The position numbers and the translations under genes were made by a program. 64,000 nt of DNA from Benincasa hispida (Eukaryota; Streptophyta; Magnoliopsida; Cucurbitales; Cucurbitaceae): NCBI RefSeq assembly GCF_009727055.1, contig NC_052357.1:82048054-82112053 (forward strand), written 5' to 3'. The notes under the pieces were generated by a model. That model made no database searches and had not been told where the DNA came from. It worked only from the letters and a program-made list of their open reading frames with translations. Within the stretch, counting starts at the first letter, position 1; every line of letters starts with the position of its first letter. Positions 22,631-34,442 of the stretch are shown in pieces.

Positions 22631-24715
22631 TGCAGGGATTAAAGCCCCGCGCAGCGAAAAAAAACAGATTTGACTCTAATTTAATATAAATAAAAATTAG
22701 CATTGAAAAAAAAAACTTAGGCTAAACATATACATTAAAAAATAATTAAAAGGATTTCATACCTTAAAAAAAAACCTTATTGGATATTAAACGACACCTC
22801 CAAGAAAGCTCTGTTGGTTTTCTCTCACGGATCTGACGAGGGCGGATTGTGGGATCCTCTCTTCTTACTTTGAATTAAGGGAGAATAATGGGAGAAAAAA
22901 ATCTGAGAGAGATTTTTTTTTTTTTTTTTTTGGTTAACACACTAATTCTTAGAGATCTGAGCCCTTAAATGGAGGTTAGAGGGAGAGGGAGAAAACTTAA
23001 GAGAAGACTCCCTCTTCCTTGAAAAACGTAACTCCCTGACGTGGGGAGTTACAATTTTTTTATTTAATTATTATATTTATATAATTATTAATTAAAATAA
23101 ACAAATCTAATTTAATTTATTTTAATTAATTATAATATAAACAAATATATATTTAATTTAACTAAATAAATTAAATCGAATTTAATTTATAAAATATTAA
23201 ATTAAAATAATTATTAATTATTAATAATTAAATATTTCATATATTTAATTAAATGTGTATTAGAATATGATAATTCAATTAATTTAATCAAATCATATTT
23301 GATTAAATATGATTAAACTAAAATAATTAATTCTCCAATTAATTAAACATTAAATTAAATATCATATATTTAATTTAATTTTATACATGAATCACATTGA
23401 ATTATCTTTCTCTCAAATAATCTATAGTTTTAATATGCATCTTATACGCATTATTTTTAACCTATAGTTTTACTATAAAATTAATTCATATTACATTTAA
23501 TATTTGAAATCCTTCAAATATATAATTCTTCCATTAATTTTTAAATCAAATTTAAAAATAAATTTATATCATAAAGTTTAATTAAATTATAGACTTTATA
23601 TTAAAATATATCAACATACATTATATTATTTTTCCTTAGTTAATTTGAACAATTCAAATTACTTTAACTTCCTTAATACCCTTGAATGAGCTACCAGTGG
23701 GACCTAATGGATCTACAAATCAGAAGCTCCAACGATATGAGATTAATTGGCTAAACTCATTAACCAAGTTAATCAATATTCGTTAACTGTGGGTACACTC
23801 CACTATAGACTCACAGTTGCACTCTTCTCACTATAGATATATTACTGTGTCCATGAATATAGACCAATAATAGCAAGTTAGTCCTTCACGAGTGTTCGTA
23901 ACATCAGCTAGGTCAAAATTACCATTTTATCCCTGGGTTACTTCTACATCTTTAAGTACCAGTGCTCCTCTAATGAACAACCTGTTTGTGGTCCAACCAA
24001 CAAACAGAAATCCCTCTCGAACCAATGAGAGGGCAGGGCCTATGTTCAAGACCCGAAAAGACCACTTAAGGTAACACTCATCTACTTTCCTTAAGCAGGA
24101 AAAGAGTGAATTCCATCTTATGAAGTTACGTTCCCAGCTATCCACTCGGTTTTGTCCCCAAAATAGTAGGTCTATTGAGTCGGCGAACCAACCACTCTTA
24201 CCCATACAAATCAAAGAACAATCCCTCGTAAACAGGATTTCATAACTCACTCAGGATTGAGACTAAGTTGCCTAGATCATCCTAGTGAAATAGAAACCTA
24301 ACTAGTCAACAATGTTACAGTATGGGTTACTATCTCATGGACCAGTCTCATGCAAACTCATTGCATGGGATACCCCCTCACATGTCTCCTACATGAACAC
24401 ATTGAATCATTGTGTTCGTATCAAATACAAAGTAGGTTATATCCATAGTGTTACAGGATAAAGTATCCAACCTTATCCTTATACTATAGACCCTTTAGGT
24501 TATATCTTGAATAGTGATCCCCGTATGTCTCCACATATAGGTCAAGATTCATACAACAGCCCAGGATGTTAGTTTATTGGATTAGAGTTATTTAGGCATG
24601 ATTAACATAATATTAAACAATAACACTTTATTGAAAAAACATCAATAATAATTTATTAATGAACATTCAAAATTTACATTTACTATCTATGAGTTTTAGG
24701 CCATAAAACCGAACA
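22631..24715 (-). mobile_element. probable solo copia LTR in the copia 2 leader
   Basis: The right end reads ACCGAACA (minus-strand start TGTTCGGTTTTATGGCC), the LTR start type seen elsewhere. The left edge is set at TGCAGGGATT because leader homology to J runs up to about 22626 and resumes at 24716. Flanks AGAAA and AGTTA agree at only three of five bases, so the target duplication is decayed or the edge is slightly off. It includes an extremely AT-rich block (23055-23640) and a T-run at 22914-22931. No genes. Confidence 0.68.
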
Positions 24716-24809
24716 AGTTAAACAATTTTGATTAAGGTTTATCAAACACTTTAACAAACTTTAGTCAAACATTGCATGCTTGTAAGAAATTTTTCTAATT
24801 CACCTTTCC

Positions 24810-24870
24810 AGGTAAGTTCCCAGGTAGGGGTGTCACGTTTCCGTCAACTTAAATACCCCAGCCTAGATAG
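24810..24870 (-). promoter_or_regulatory. conserved leader block (copia 2)
   Basis: The minus strand reads GGGGTATTTAAGTTGACGG, then ACACCCCTACCTGGG. Ends are partly complementary. Counterpart of the blocks in copia 1, J and M; here the central CTTAAG is changed to TTTAAG. Confidence 0.6.
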
Positions 24871-25589
24871 AACCAGCCTTAGACAAAAGGTCTCTTATAG
24901 ATATATTTGTTACAATGTTAATCTTTTAATTAAGAATCAATTTAATCCTATTAAGTTGATCAAAAGATTAAACTTAAATTTCTAATTTCATTAGAAAAGT
25001 GATCTTAGGTGTATATGATTCATATTTTAAAACAATTTTTAAAAAATGAATTTTAACCTAAGGTTTGCATGCAATTATGAATTATTGATTTTAATTTCTA
25101 ATTTCTATTAGTTATAACAATTATAAATAAATGAAACAAATTAATATCATACATTGCATGTAATTAACCTAATTAGTAAATTATAATGTTTATAAGTTAC
25201 CTAAGGTAGTGTCATGCTTCATGCAAATTTATTTCATTACTAACTTATATAACAATTATATAATAAGGTAATGAAACTATTAATAACATACTTCAGACAT
25301 ACATTCATACTATATATTATAACTCTTATAATATAAATGATGCATGTATATGTTATTAATGCATACATGCATATATTATAAAATTTACACCATATGATGC
25401 ATGAGCATGCTTTAAAATTTAAATCATGCAAATATATATATATTACTATATATATATATATTATATATATATATATTATAATTGATGTATGAAACTATAT
25501 GTTATACATTATGGCATATAATAATAAACTGTAAATCATACATCACATGCCTAATTTAAAAAAAAAACAAACTATTACAAGATAATAGC

Positions 25590-25750
25590 CATCCGGTTCA
25601 AAAAAGGTGAATCGGGCCAAGAACTGCTCGAACCGAACCACGAACTGCTTGAACCAGCCAAAAATCGGTTCATAGAAACCCAACCAACTCAAACCAGAGA
25701 ACACACGAACCAAACCAAACCGGACCAACGGACCACAAACCACGCACGAA
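25590..25750 (-). repeat. AACCG/GGTTC-rich leader tract (copia 2)
   Basis: Repeated words CGAACCGAACC, GAACCAGCC, CGGTTCA and CCAAACCGGACC fill about 160 bases between the palindrome cluster and the AT-rich tract. Similar tracts lie at the same place in copia 1, M and, shorter, in J. Confidence 0.6.
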
Positions 25751-25774
25751 CTGGGGTTGGACCGCATGTCTTCT

Positions 25775-25870
25775 CCGTCTCGGAGCGTCACGACATCGTG
25801 CCCTAGCGTCGTGACGCTACGAAGATTTTCTTCGTCCGCCGCATCGCAGCGTCGTGAGGCTACTGGTAAA
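25775..25870. repeat. short inverted-repeat cluster GCGTC/GACGC in copia 2 leader
   Basis: TAGCGTC-GT-GACGCTA at 25804-25819 is an inverted repeat with 7-base arms. Variants GCGTCACGAC, CATCGTG and GCAGCGTCGTGAGGC surround it. It holds the leader position where copia 1 and J have CGATCG palindromes. Confidence 0.65.
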
Positions 25871-26182
25871 GTCGCCCACTGTACAGTTTCAAAGTTCTTT
25901 GAAACGGTTCCGATTTTCATCTCGTTTTCTCCAGAAATCTATCGAAAACATAACGAATGACTCAACAACATAAAATTACAGATTCAATAGTGATTTAATG
26001 CCCCAAAACATGGGCCTTTACAAAACAATTTTGAAAAAAAAAAAGCAATTAAATCTAAATGCTTAATCCTAAAACATCTATTATTGCAAACAAACATTCA
26101 TAATATTCATCTCATGAACAATATAGAATGCTAAAATTGTAAAATTATTCCAAAAATTTGGAAAAAAATTTGAGCGAACCCC

Positions 26183-26194
26183 GCTTTGATACCA
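26183..26194 (-). promoter_or_regulatory. primer binding site, copia 2
   Basis: The minus strand reads TGGTATCAAAGC two bases inside the LTR, identical to that of copia 1. This is the initiator tRNA-Met type of primer site. Confidence 0.82.
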
Positions 26195-26196
26195 AT

Positions 26197-27664
26197 TGAC
26201 GGAACCCTGTTAAAGGTCCCAAATCCCAAAAATTTACATAATAAAATTCTACAAAAACAATACAAAAAACCATACGCATTTAATTCATTAATTTACAGCA
26301 TGCTCAAAACAAAATACAAAAAAGAAAAAAAAAATAGGGTTCATAACTCATACCTTTGAAGAACAATTCTTCAATTGAATCCCTAGAACCAACGAACACC
26401 ACCACAAAGGCTACCTCCGTATTCTATGGATGAAAACCTAGGGGTTTGTGGGCTCTGACTATTTTGGAAGAGATGGAATTAGATAGAGAAGAGATGAAGA
26501 GGAAAATGATGAGATTTCTTATAGAACGTTTCTGTGTCTTGAGTGAATATCTCTATTTTCAGTTTCACACATTGCAGAAAATGGGAACCACCCACTCACA
26601 CGTTTGAGAGAGCAAAAGAATGAGAGGGAGTCAACTCCCTCCCAAAAATAATTTTAATAAATTAAATTAAATTAAATTAATCAAACTCTTTGGTTAAATT
26701 AATCAACTTCAATTAACTATCAGTCACTCCACTAAAGACTGACGGTTGCACTCTTCACACTATAGATATAATTCTATGTCCATTGGATATAACTAATCAA
26801 CGATGTGTTGACCCTTCACAAATTTCTCGTAAGTACAGTTGGACCAAAATTACCATTTTGCCTATATAGTTACATCTAACTCCTTAAGTACCATTGATCC
26901 CTCTAGTGAATAATAAATTATAGTCCAACTATGATCAAACCCCTTTTAGGCCAGGAGAGTGTGTGGCACCGCATTATTCAAGCCCTGGAATCAGCTCTTA
27001 AGGGAGTAATTTATTTACAGTCTCTAACTATAAAGAAGGAGTGAATTCCTTTTTGTGTAGCTATGTTCCCAACTTTCTAATCAGAGGAATCCCCAAAATA
27101 GTAGGCATATTGAGTCGGAAAAACTGGTCATTCTCACCCATACAAATCAAAGGATCGCCTTTATAGGCAGGAGTTCACAACTCACTCAGGATTCAGGTCA
27201 AGTCACCTATGGTCATCCTGATGAAATGCAAGTCTTATCTATCGACGGTGTTATATAGAGAAACTATACATTTCGTAGTCCGATCTTATACAAACTCTTT
27301 GCATAGAACAGTCCTACTTACATGTCTACACATGAATGATCAGGATCATATCATTTGTAACACTTTACAATAATTGTAATAACTACAAAGTAGGTCGTAT
27401 TCGTAGTGTCACTAGGATGAAATACCTAGCCTTATCCATCTACTACATACCGTTTAGGTTATCACTTAAACATGATCTACCTATATGTCTATAAATACAT
27501 GTTTAAGTTTCAGAAAATAACTCTGGATCTTAGTTTATTGGTTTTTGTGGAAAAATGTAACTAAATGTAAATAAATACCTCTTTATTTTATTAGATAAAT
27601 GAATTTTTTGTAAAATACAATTACAACTACAAGACCCACGAGATTTAGGGTATCAACCCTAACA
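26197..27664 (-). repeat. 5' LTR of copia 2
   Basis: The plus strand starts TGACGGAACC and ends CAACCCTAACA (minus-strand start TGTTAGGGTTGATACCC). It is bounded by the primer site on the left and pairs with the fragment 17501-17798. No genes. Confidence 0.82.
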
Positions 27665-27960
27665 GTAGCGTCATAGAGTTGCACCATAATTGGTGCTACT
27701 GGAAAAAGCGTCGTGTGCTGCACTTGTAGGGCCATTTCCGTCATTTTACCTCCATTGAAGCCTGGATGCTCTTTTTAGCTCCTAATTGCTCCAAATTAAA
27801 CTCAAACAGTTCATAATGGTCAGTTCTACCTCCAGAGTGCCCGAAACCTGTAAAAACTCTATATAAACACAATAACAACCTTGAATTAAGTATAGTGTGA
27901 TAGCATATTTTTGGTGCTATCAAATCATGAATCCAGTTAATTGAAAAACATCTTAATAGT
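27665..27960. other. unassigned stretch beside copia 2, faintly leader-like
   Basis: 27665-27720 contains TAGCGTCATAG, GGTGCTACTGG and AGCGTCGTGTG, resembling the GCGTC cluster of the copia 2 leader. It may be the remains of a related element into which copia 2 inserted. The rest shows no gene or repeat I can name. Confidence 0.3.
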
Positions 27961-28640
27961 AACTTAAGTACCTGAAAGGCAAGTGGAAACCCAAAAAGAC
28001 TGAATTTTATGATCTACGACGGGTTAGCTGCACTATTGTCTTGATACATCCTTGCTTTCCCGATCAATGCTCTCTGTAAACCTCCTAGTGTCCTTTCCCA
28101 TAAGATGGTCCCCCAGTCTATGCTATTGAAATGGCAGACATCGTCGACATCAACGAACAATGTTGGATCAACAGAAGTGTGCTTGTCTTTTTCCATCATC
28201 ATAAGCTCCGTGTACTATACGAGAGATATTTTTATAGCATCCTCATCATTGTCAAACTGCAATTTCGAATACTATTTCTCAAATCAAATATAGTCAGTGT
28301 GCCACAACCGTGGAAGTACCTATCTTTTAAATGATTACCCTCAATCATAGGTCGTTGTACTACATCTATAGAAGTCCATGACCCTGGCATCAATAGAAAT
28401 TCTGGCTTACCAAAAGTCATAAGCGATTCTCTAATGTTGTACGTAATGCAGTTTACTGAAAATGATATTCAGGTTAATATAGCAACCAAATACTATTCTC
28501 ATGAAAGCATTTAGCTGCATTTGATTGAGTTTCCTCTTAATAGCCACATTTGTGGTCTTGATATGAGATAAACTTTTATATTGTGCTTGAAACCATTTGT
28601 TCAAAGGAATATTGTATCGAGGATCTACCATGAGTTATCT
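27961..28640 (-). pseudogene. DUF1985-like ORF fragment (transposon-associated)
   Basis: Three minus-strand pieces follow each other: 28431-28631 (KRKLNQMQLNAFMRIVFG), 28232-28420 (IEGNHLKDRYFHGC, TIFDLRN) and 28014-28202 (VDDVCHFNSIDWGTILWER, LGGLQRAL). Order and motifs resemble the DUF1985 domain, often found next to Ulp1-like C48 peptidases in plant Mutator-like and other transposons. That identification is from memory of the family. A GT after CAG near 27972 could be a splice donor. Frames are broken between pieces; no peptidase part is seen. Its function is not known. Confidence 0.5.
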
Positions 28641-29078
28641 GGAAGTTGTCATATTTCATGAAAAAATCTGTTAGCGAGCAAGAAAATGTGCACAGTTTCA
28701 TCCATTTGCAGTTACAGACTCCATTACCAGCTTACCGCTATTGACTTATCAACTTACCGACTTACAAATATCGACTTACTGCTATTGAACAATAGGAATA
28801 GAACAAAACATCAAACAACATTCATATCAACAAATGAATAGACCAACGAACAATATTATTGTTGGTAAGTATAATCAGATCATAAAATAAATCAGGTCAT
28901 GTCGATAACAGTGACGATAAATGAAGGGATTATTGACTGATCACTTATGAACAAGGTAATGACATCTTATTAATACTAGAGAAGAATGGTAGTGAATCCG
29001 CAAGTTCAAAATTGAAAAGAATCAGTAAGACGAATACATTGATCGTAACCTTAACTATAGTTGATTGAACAGGTAATT
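28641..29078. other. unassigned AT-rich stretch
   Basis: Contains a short imperfect repeat of CTTACCG/GACTTA words (about 28730-28790: CTTACCGCTATTGACTTA, CTTACCGACTTAC, CGACTTACTGCTATTGA). No ORF. It may belong to the same transposon as the DUF1985-like fragment. Confidence 0.35.
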
Positions 29079-32000
29079 TGTAACATCCTGAGCTTCAAGC
29101 AATTTAAATTAATGATATTAAGTTATTGTATTTTATTTTTCTTTTAATTTTAGTTTTTAGAGGCCTCAGTTGGACTAATTAAGTTAGTTTAACCATTTTT
29201 GGCTTATGGATATTTAATATAGTTGAATTGAGAAGAAATTGTGGCTAAAGAACTCAAGTTTGATTAAGTCAAAATAAAAGTAACTAGGGTTTTAGTTAAA
29301 ATTCAAAAGAAATATACATACCATTAAGTTTCTAAAAGTCCCCACCGCAAAGCCTTTCAAACACACTTTCTCTCTCTCCAAATCAATTCATTCTCCCTTT
29401 TATTAGTACAACTATTGCTAATGCCCATTCGAAATATCTGTCCTTCTCTTCAACTTTTGAGTCCCTTGCCACTCTCAAGAATCCATGCCATTGAGAGCCA
29501 GTTACTATCGCCCACGTCCATGCCGCAAGTAAAGTGATGGGATATACTAGCATGCAACAGAAGTAAATAGAATCAATAAGCACTTTAATTATATCTAATT
29601 TGAGTTCTAAAAGCATCCTTCAACAAGAAAAACTGAAGAGGGTTTCAATTTATATACCCTTGATGAATTCTTCCAATTCCAAGCTGCTCTTCATACGAAT
29701 TCAGCTCTAAATTAACAGTGAACCACTAAGGATCTTCTCTACTGTTCTCAGCCTTGAATTTGAGTGGAACTCGAATTTGAGTGAATTTGTGAAGCGAATT
29801 CTCTAGGTTTTGAGAGGAAGAAGAAGATGAACTGAAAATCGATTTTCCAGCTGAAATCTCCTTCTTCTTCTACAAAATTCAGTGCTTTTTTCATCACTGA
29901 ATACATGCAAGCATTTCCTCTTTAGCTCAATAGCCAGCAACTGCTTGAAGATTTAATGGGATTTGTGTATGATTAGAAGACCAACACCTCATGCTTGGTG
30001 TTTTATGGGAAAACCCCACTAAATCCCTTTTTTTAATTTCCAATTTCTTTTTAATTCCAAAATTTAATTAATTCTAAAATTAACTTGAAATGATTTAATT
30101 AATTCATAATTAATCAAATCTAAAATACCAAAATTCAATTTCTTAAATTGAATTTGAAATTGAAAATTAATTTGTTTTTTAATTAATTAAACATATTTAA
30201 TTAATTAAATAATTTAATATCAAATATTAAATTAATCACAAGCCTAATTTTAAATATGAATCTCATTCATGTAAACAATATTTAAATCAATATTTAAATA
30301 TAACAAACTCTTCAATTTCGTTTAATTTCAACAAATTAAGTGTTTAATTATATCGAATATAATTATACAAACCCTAATTTGAATTAAATCTTTTTCAAAT
30401 TCAAACCCTAATTCCATTTTGAACTTATTCAAATTCAAATTCAATTTGAACAATTCAAATTGATATCATTCCAAATTCACTCAATTTATTATTCAAGGTG
30501 TTCATGTTTTACGAGCTAGTAGAGGGACCTTATGGACCTACATATCATGAGCTCCAATGATTTGAGATTAATTGGCTAACACTCTTTAGACCAAATTAAT
30601 CGGTATTCGTTAACTATCAAGTCACACCACTATAGTTCGATAGTTGCACTCTTCTCACTGTAGATATGTTTGTGTCCACATGATTTAACCATAACAGTAA
30701 GTCGACCCTTCACAGGTTGTTCATAATAACAGTTGGGTCAATATATTGATTTACCCCCGATATTACATCTTGCTCCTTAAGTTCTACCGATCCTCTAATG
30801 AACAATTGGTTTGTGATCCAATCACTAAACCAGGTCCCTCTTGGGTCAATGAAAGGGTGGGGTCCCTTGTTCAAGACATGAATTCAGTACTTTAGATAAC
30901 AACATTTCTTCTATATCAAATCGGGTAGGCGTGAATTTCTTATTGTACCCTATGTCCCCAGCTATCTACCCGGTCTTGCCCTTGAAATAGGAGGTTTATT
31001 GAGCCGGCGCTGTTGAGCCAACCCTCACCTATGCAAATCTAAGGATAATCTTGAATAAACAGGAGTTTATAGTTAGCTCATGATTAAGATCGAGTTACCT
31101 AGGTCATCTAAGTGAAATAGTCAGTCTTAAACAGTAAACAGTGTTATAAAGTAAGAGTGACTTATTTCTTGGTTCGATCTTATGCAAACTTATTGCATAG
31201 GACGCCCCCACTCCTCATGTCAATACATAAACGAATCAGGATCACTTCGTTTGTAGCACCTTTACAACAACTTGTAACCGCTACAGAGTAGGCCGTATCC
31301 AATAGTGTTACTAGAAAAAGGCACCCAACTTTATTCGTATACTATAGACCATTTTGGCTATTTACTCAAACTTAATCCATCTTTATATCTCTACATAAAG
31401 TTCAAATATTCATGTAATAGCCATGGATCTTAGTTTATTGGATTTAGACTTTATGAATGCAGTTTAAAGATTCAATAACAACTTTATTGAAGAAATGTTG
31501 AACAACATCTTTATTGATAATAGAATATGTTTAACTTTACAAACTGCGAGTTTTAGGACATACAACCCAACATAAAGTTCCAGCTCGGTCTCTCTCTCTC
31601 GAATTTCTCTCACTTGCTTCTGTTGACCGCCGATCGTCGGTGATCTTTGCACTATTTGTCGCTCCATCCATCACCGTCAACTCTACTGTGTGCCCCTGTT
31701 GGAATCGTGAGATTTTGGGTAAGTTAATGGGTATGGGTTTTCTTGAAGTATCTTGAATGTCCATCAAATTTTGACATAAATTTATTATTACCCACTAAAA
31801 ATTTTGGTCCAAATTGATTAACCCATAATGTTGGAATTGTAAATTCAAGAATTGGATAATGTTGGCTTGTTGTCCATCTAGTGTTAAGGACCATATTGGT
31901 GAATTTTTGGGTGAGTTTTTGGTGAGTTTCTTTTGGGTTCTTACTAGATTTTGAATATCCAATTAGTTTGGCATGGATTTAAATATTGATGGGATTTTAT

Positions 32001-32528
32001 ATTTGGGTTTGAAAACCCTCATTTTAGTTTGTTGCTAGATTGGATTTTGTATTTGAAGCTCAAGTAAAGTTCCAGTCAAGTCGACACCTTGGGTAAGTGG
32101 GTTGAAGATCTTTGGTTTTGTGTTTTGGCAAATTGGGTTATTTGTGGATTGTCATTAAATCGGTTTATTTTAGGGCGATTCAAGAATTTTACTCAAGTCA
32201 AAGAGGTGTTTCGGTTGCCAATTGTTACAATGTAGACTTGAGGTAAGTGATTGACTACCGGTTCGCCCTCGAACCCAAGTTGGTGTTAAGATTGTGATTG
32301 CACCGAAAGCATGATTCTATTTTGATGAGTTGAATTGCTATAATTTTCTATGGTTGGACTGTTGAGGATGTTCTGAAAACCTATGTTTATGTTATGAAAA
32401 ATATGATATTATGTGAAGGTTTTGTTATGTTTGGTTGATGGATGAACTTTTGAAACTATTTTAGAAACTCATAAGACATGTTACTATGATTATTATATTA
32501 TGTTGTGGCTTGATATGAACTTGGATGA
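29079..32528 (+). repeat. gypsy-type LTR (right end lost), split by a solo copia LTR
   Basis: The left edge TGTAACATCCTGAGC at 29079 is a typical start for Tekay/Del-type LTRs. Sequence continues to 29534, is interrupted by the solo LTR, and resumes 31573-32528, where a copia LTR starts. GTAAGT words near 31718, 32092 and 32242 are common in such LTRs. No ORF. Whether it belonged to a full element cannot be seen here. Confidence 0.55.
29535..31572 (-). mobile_element. solo copia LTR with perfect target duplication TAAAG
   Basis: The plus strand starts TGATGGGATA and ends CAACCCAACA, flanked by TAAAG at 29530-29534 and 31573-31577. On the minus strand it starts TGTTGGGTTGTATGTCC, closely related to the solo LTR at 4556-6402 and the 5' LTR of copia 1. 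No coding sequence. Removing it restores a continuous host LTR. Confidence 0.88.
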
Positions 32529-33095
32529 TGTTGTAGGGATTGAATCCCAAGTAGAAGCGTGTTATTGCCTTGCATCCAGTTTTTCAATTTTAAGAAAAAA
32601 AAAGACAGCATATTAAAATAGCGTAAAATAGGATAAACAACATAATAAGCATGCATTATAAAAGGAGAAACAAAGTGATGAACGATATTTACCTTCGTAA
32701 ATTCCCAAACTTCTTAAAATTCCTCTTATTCTTCACATGAACATCTTCTCAAGGACCACAGACATTACCACAAGAATAACCTTGTTATTCTCTGGGATTC
32801 CAATAGTTGGATGAATGGTCTCCAACACTTGGAAGAGGAAGAGGTAGAGAGATTGTAAAGAGAGTGTAGAGAGGAATTATCTTGGAGGCTAGGTTATTTT
32901 TTGCACAAAATGGATGCTTGCCCTAAATGGGCTAATAGGATATATAAAGAAGGGTTACCCCTTTTCCAAGTATTTTCCTTTATACTCTTGATGCCAATTA
33001 ATTAAATAACCCTTATTTAATTAATTGGCACATTAATTAAATCTAATTTAATATATAGGTAGTTAATTAAAATATAAACATCACATGTTTATATG
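32529..33095 (-). repeat. copia LTR, left part (continues at 57863)
   Basis: Starts TGTTGTAGGGATTG within gypsy LTR sequence and is interrupted at 33095 by the Tat-type element. Its continuation 57863-58890 carries the LTR segment also seen at 23690-24500 (for example 'cagatcagaagctccaacg'). Minus orientation follows from that similarity. Confidence 0.65.
33091..33095 (+). repeat. target site duplication (left) of the Tat/Retand-like element
   Basis: ATATG directly before the LTR start; the partner ATATG lies at 57858-57862. Confidence 0.85.
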
Positions 33096-34197
33096 TGTTG
33101 ATATTGAAAATTGCACCAACAATAAATTTGTATTTGGAGGAGCATAATTGGATATCCTGCAAAAAAGGTGAGTAAAGCTAACACAGGTATGGTACTGAGC
33201 CAAATCCACTCTGACGCTTAAGTTAGAATCGGGTTTGAATTTGAGTCAACTGGTAACAATTAGCATAGGTTGAAAAGCATACCTCTCTTTGACAGTACCC
33301 TTTGAATTATATAGGTCGCGCATGTAACATAGCTTGTCTCTTCGGCTTCTAAGCCATCATTAATCATTACTTTATTCGTTTTCGACCTAAACCATCATTA
33401 TCCTGGCTGTTACAGACTTTAACCCTTAATGTGCTCGACTTTTGGTTAGAAGTATGACTTTTGATTTGCCAATAGTTATTCTTAATGTGTCATGCTTCTT
33501 TAATAATATAATAATTGAGCTGCACAAACGAAATTGGGTAAATAAATAGTCTTTAAATTAACCATCTTAAAAGAGGTTTCCATTTTTCTTGAAAGACTAA
33601 TACATGGCTTAAATTCCATGCAAAATTTCTTACAACAATTGGGCCAACCCAGTTAAGGGTAGAAATGGACTATGAGGTTGACTACCCATAAAAATTTATT
33701 TATTTTTATATATATATATATATATATTTAGCTGGCCTCATTTGAAGGCCAACTGGGCTTAAAGGCCAACTACCAACCCACTTGGGCTCCCCCCTCCCTC
33801 TTCACCCCCTCTTTCATTCTTTATATATATATATATATATACACACATACATATTTATATTTTTTATATATTTATTCCTTTTTAAATATACACATATATA
33901 TACTTTTTTACTTAAATATATATATAAGCATATATATTTATTTATTTAAATATACATATACAAATATATTTCTTTACTTAAATATATATTCCTTATTTAT
34001 GCATATATCATTCCATATATACAAGATGCAATATTGTTTTAGCCAAAAGCCATTTGAAAGTCTATTAGCTTCACTTTCCACCTTCGGGTTGCCTGTCAAG
34101 CTTGGTTGGCATTCCTTAGCCCATCTTCTTAGCTCAACTGCCTTTACCCAAACCTTGGATTTAATTATGCTATATGGGTTCAATTTCACCCTCCACG
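33096..34197 (-). repeat. 3' LTR of the Tat/Retand-like element
   Basis: Starts TGTTGATATTG, ends CCCTCCACG (the last base differs from the right copy). It parallels 56468-57857 throughout, including 'tagccaaaagccatttgaaa' near 34040 and 57700, but is 288 bases shorter, mostly from a shorter GC-rich part and shorter TA microsatellites (33711-33728, 33823-33840). Confidence 0.88.
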
Positions 34198-34198
34198 G

Positions 34199-34212
34199 TT
34201 ACCCCTCTCTCG
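34199..34212 (-). promoter_or_regulatory. polypurine tract of the Tat/Retand-like element
   Basis: The minus strand reads GAGAGAGGGGTAAC immediately before the 3' LTR start. This confirms the minus orientation of the element. Confidence 0.75.
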
Positions 34213-34442
34213 AACTGGGCGACTCAAATCCTCTAGTTGGAGCCTAGCTCGAGACTTACTTCTCAAGCTTTCCTGGCGTCTATGTCTTAGCTTGGCTTAG
34301 GTGAAAAACCTCGTTTTTTTGTGCTAGAATCCCTAGGGTTTACTTTGCCACCAAACTCACCACACTCCAATCTTCATCTTTAATCCCTCATTCCTCAAGG
34401 TAACTTACCGCTTGACTTATATTTCCTTTTTTTTTTCTATCA

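Larger units (their letters stand above)
21852..26182 (-). other. copia 2 untranslated leader, split by an LTR
   Basis: Leader sequence occupies 24716-26182 and 21852-22630. It has the same order as copia 1 and J: GCGTC/GACGC inverted repeats (25775-25870), AACCG/GGTTC tract (25590-25750), AT and ATGCAT-rich tract (25040-25560), CTTAAG-type block (24810-24870), then the GC-rich module twice (about 22240-22290 and 22395-22440). No coherent ORF. Confidence 0.75.
17501..27664 (-). mobile_element. Ty1/copia element 'copia 2'
   Basis: On the minus strand: 5' LTR (27664-26197), primer site, leader (interrupted by a probable solo LTR), gag, CCHC, protease, integrase, RT, RNase H, two polypurine tracts and the first 298 bases of the 3' LTR. 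The LTR pieces agree in detail (for example 17501-17560 with 27360-27420). The 3' LTR is cut at 17501, where copia 3 integrase begins. All reading frames are damaged. Confidence 0.87.

Noticed and set aside
23927..24250. Minus-strand frame of 107 codons in the probable solo LTR
   Set aside because: Related LTRs at other positions do not preserve this frame, and no domain is visible.
25543..25960. Frames on both strands over the copia 2 leader palindromes
   Set aside because: Low-complexity reading of AACCG and GCGTC words. The leader position and the inverted repeats explain the openness.
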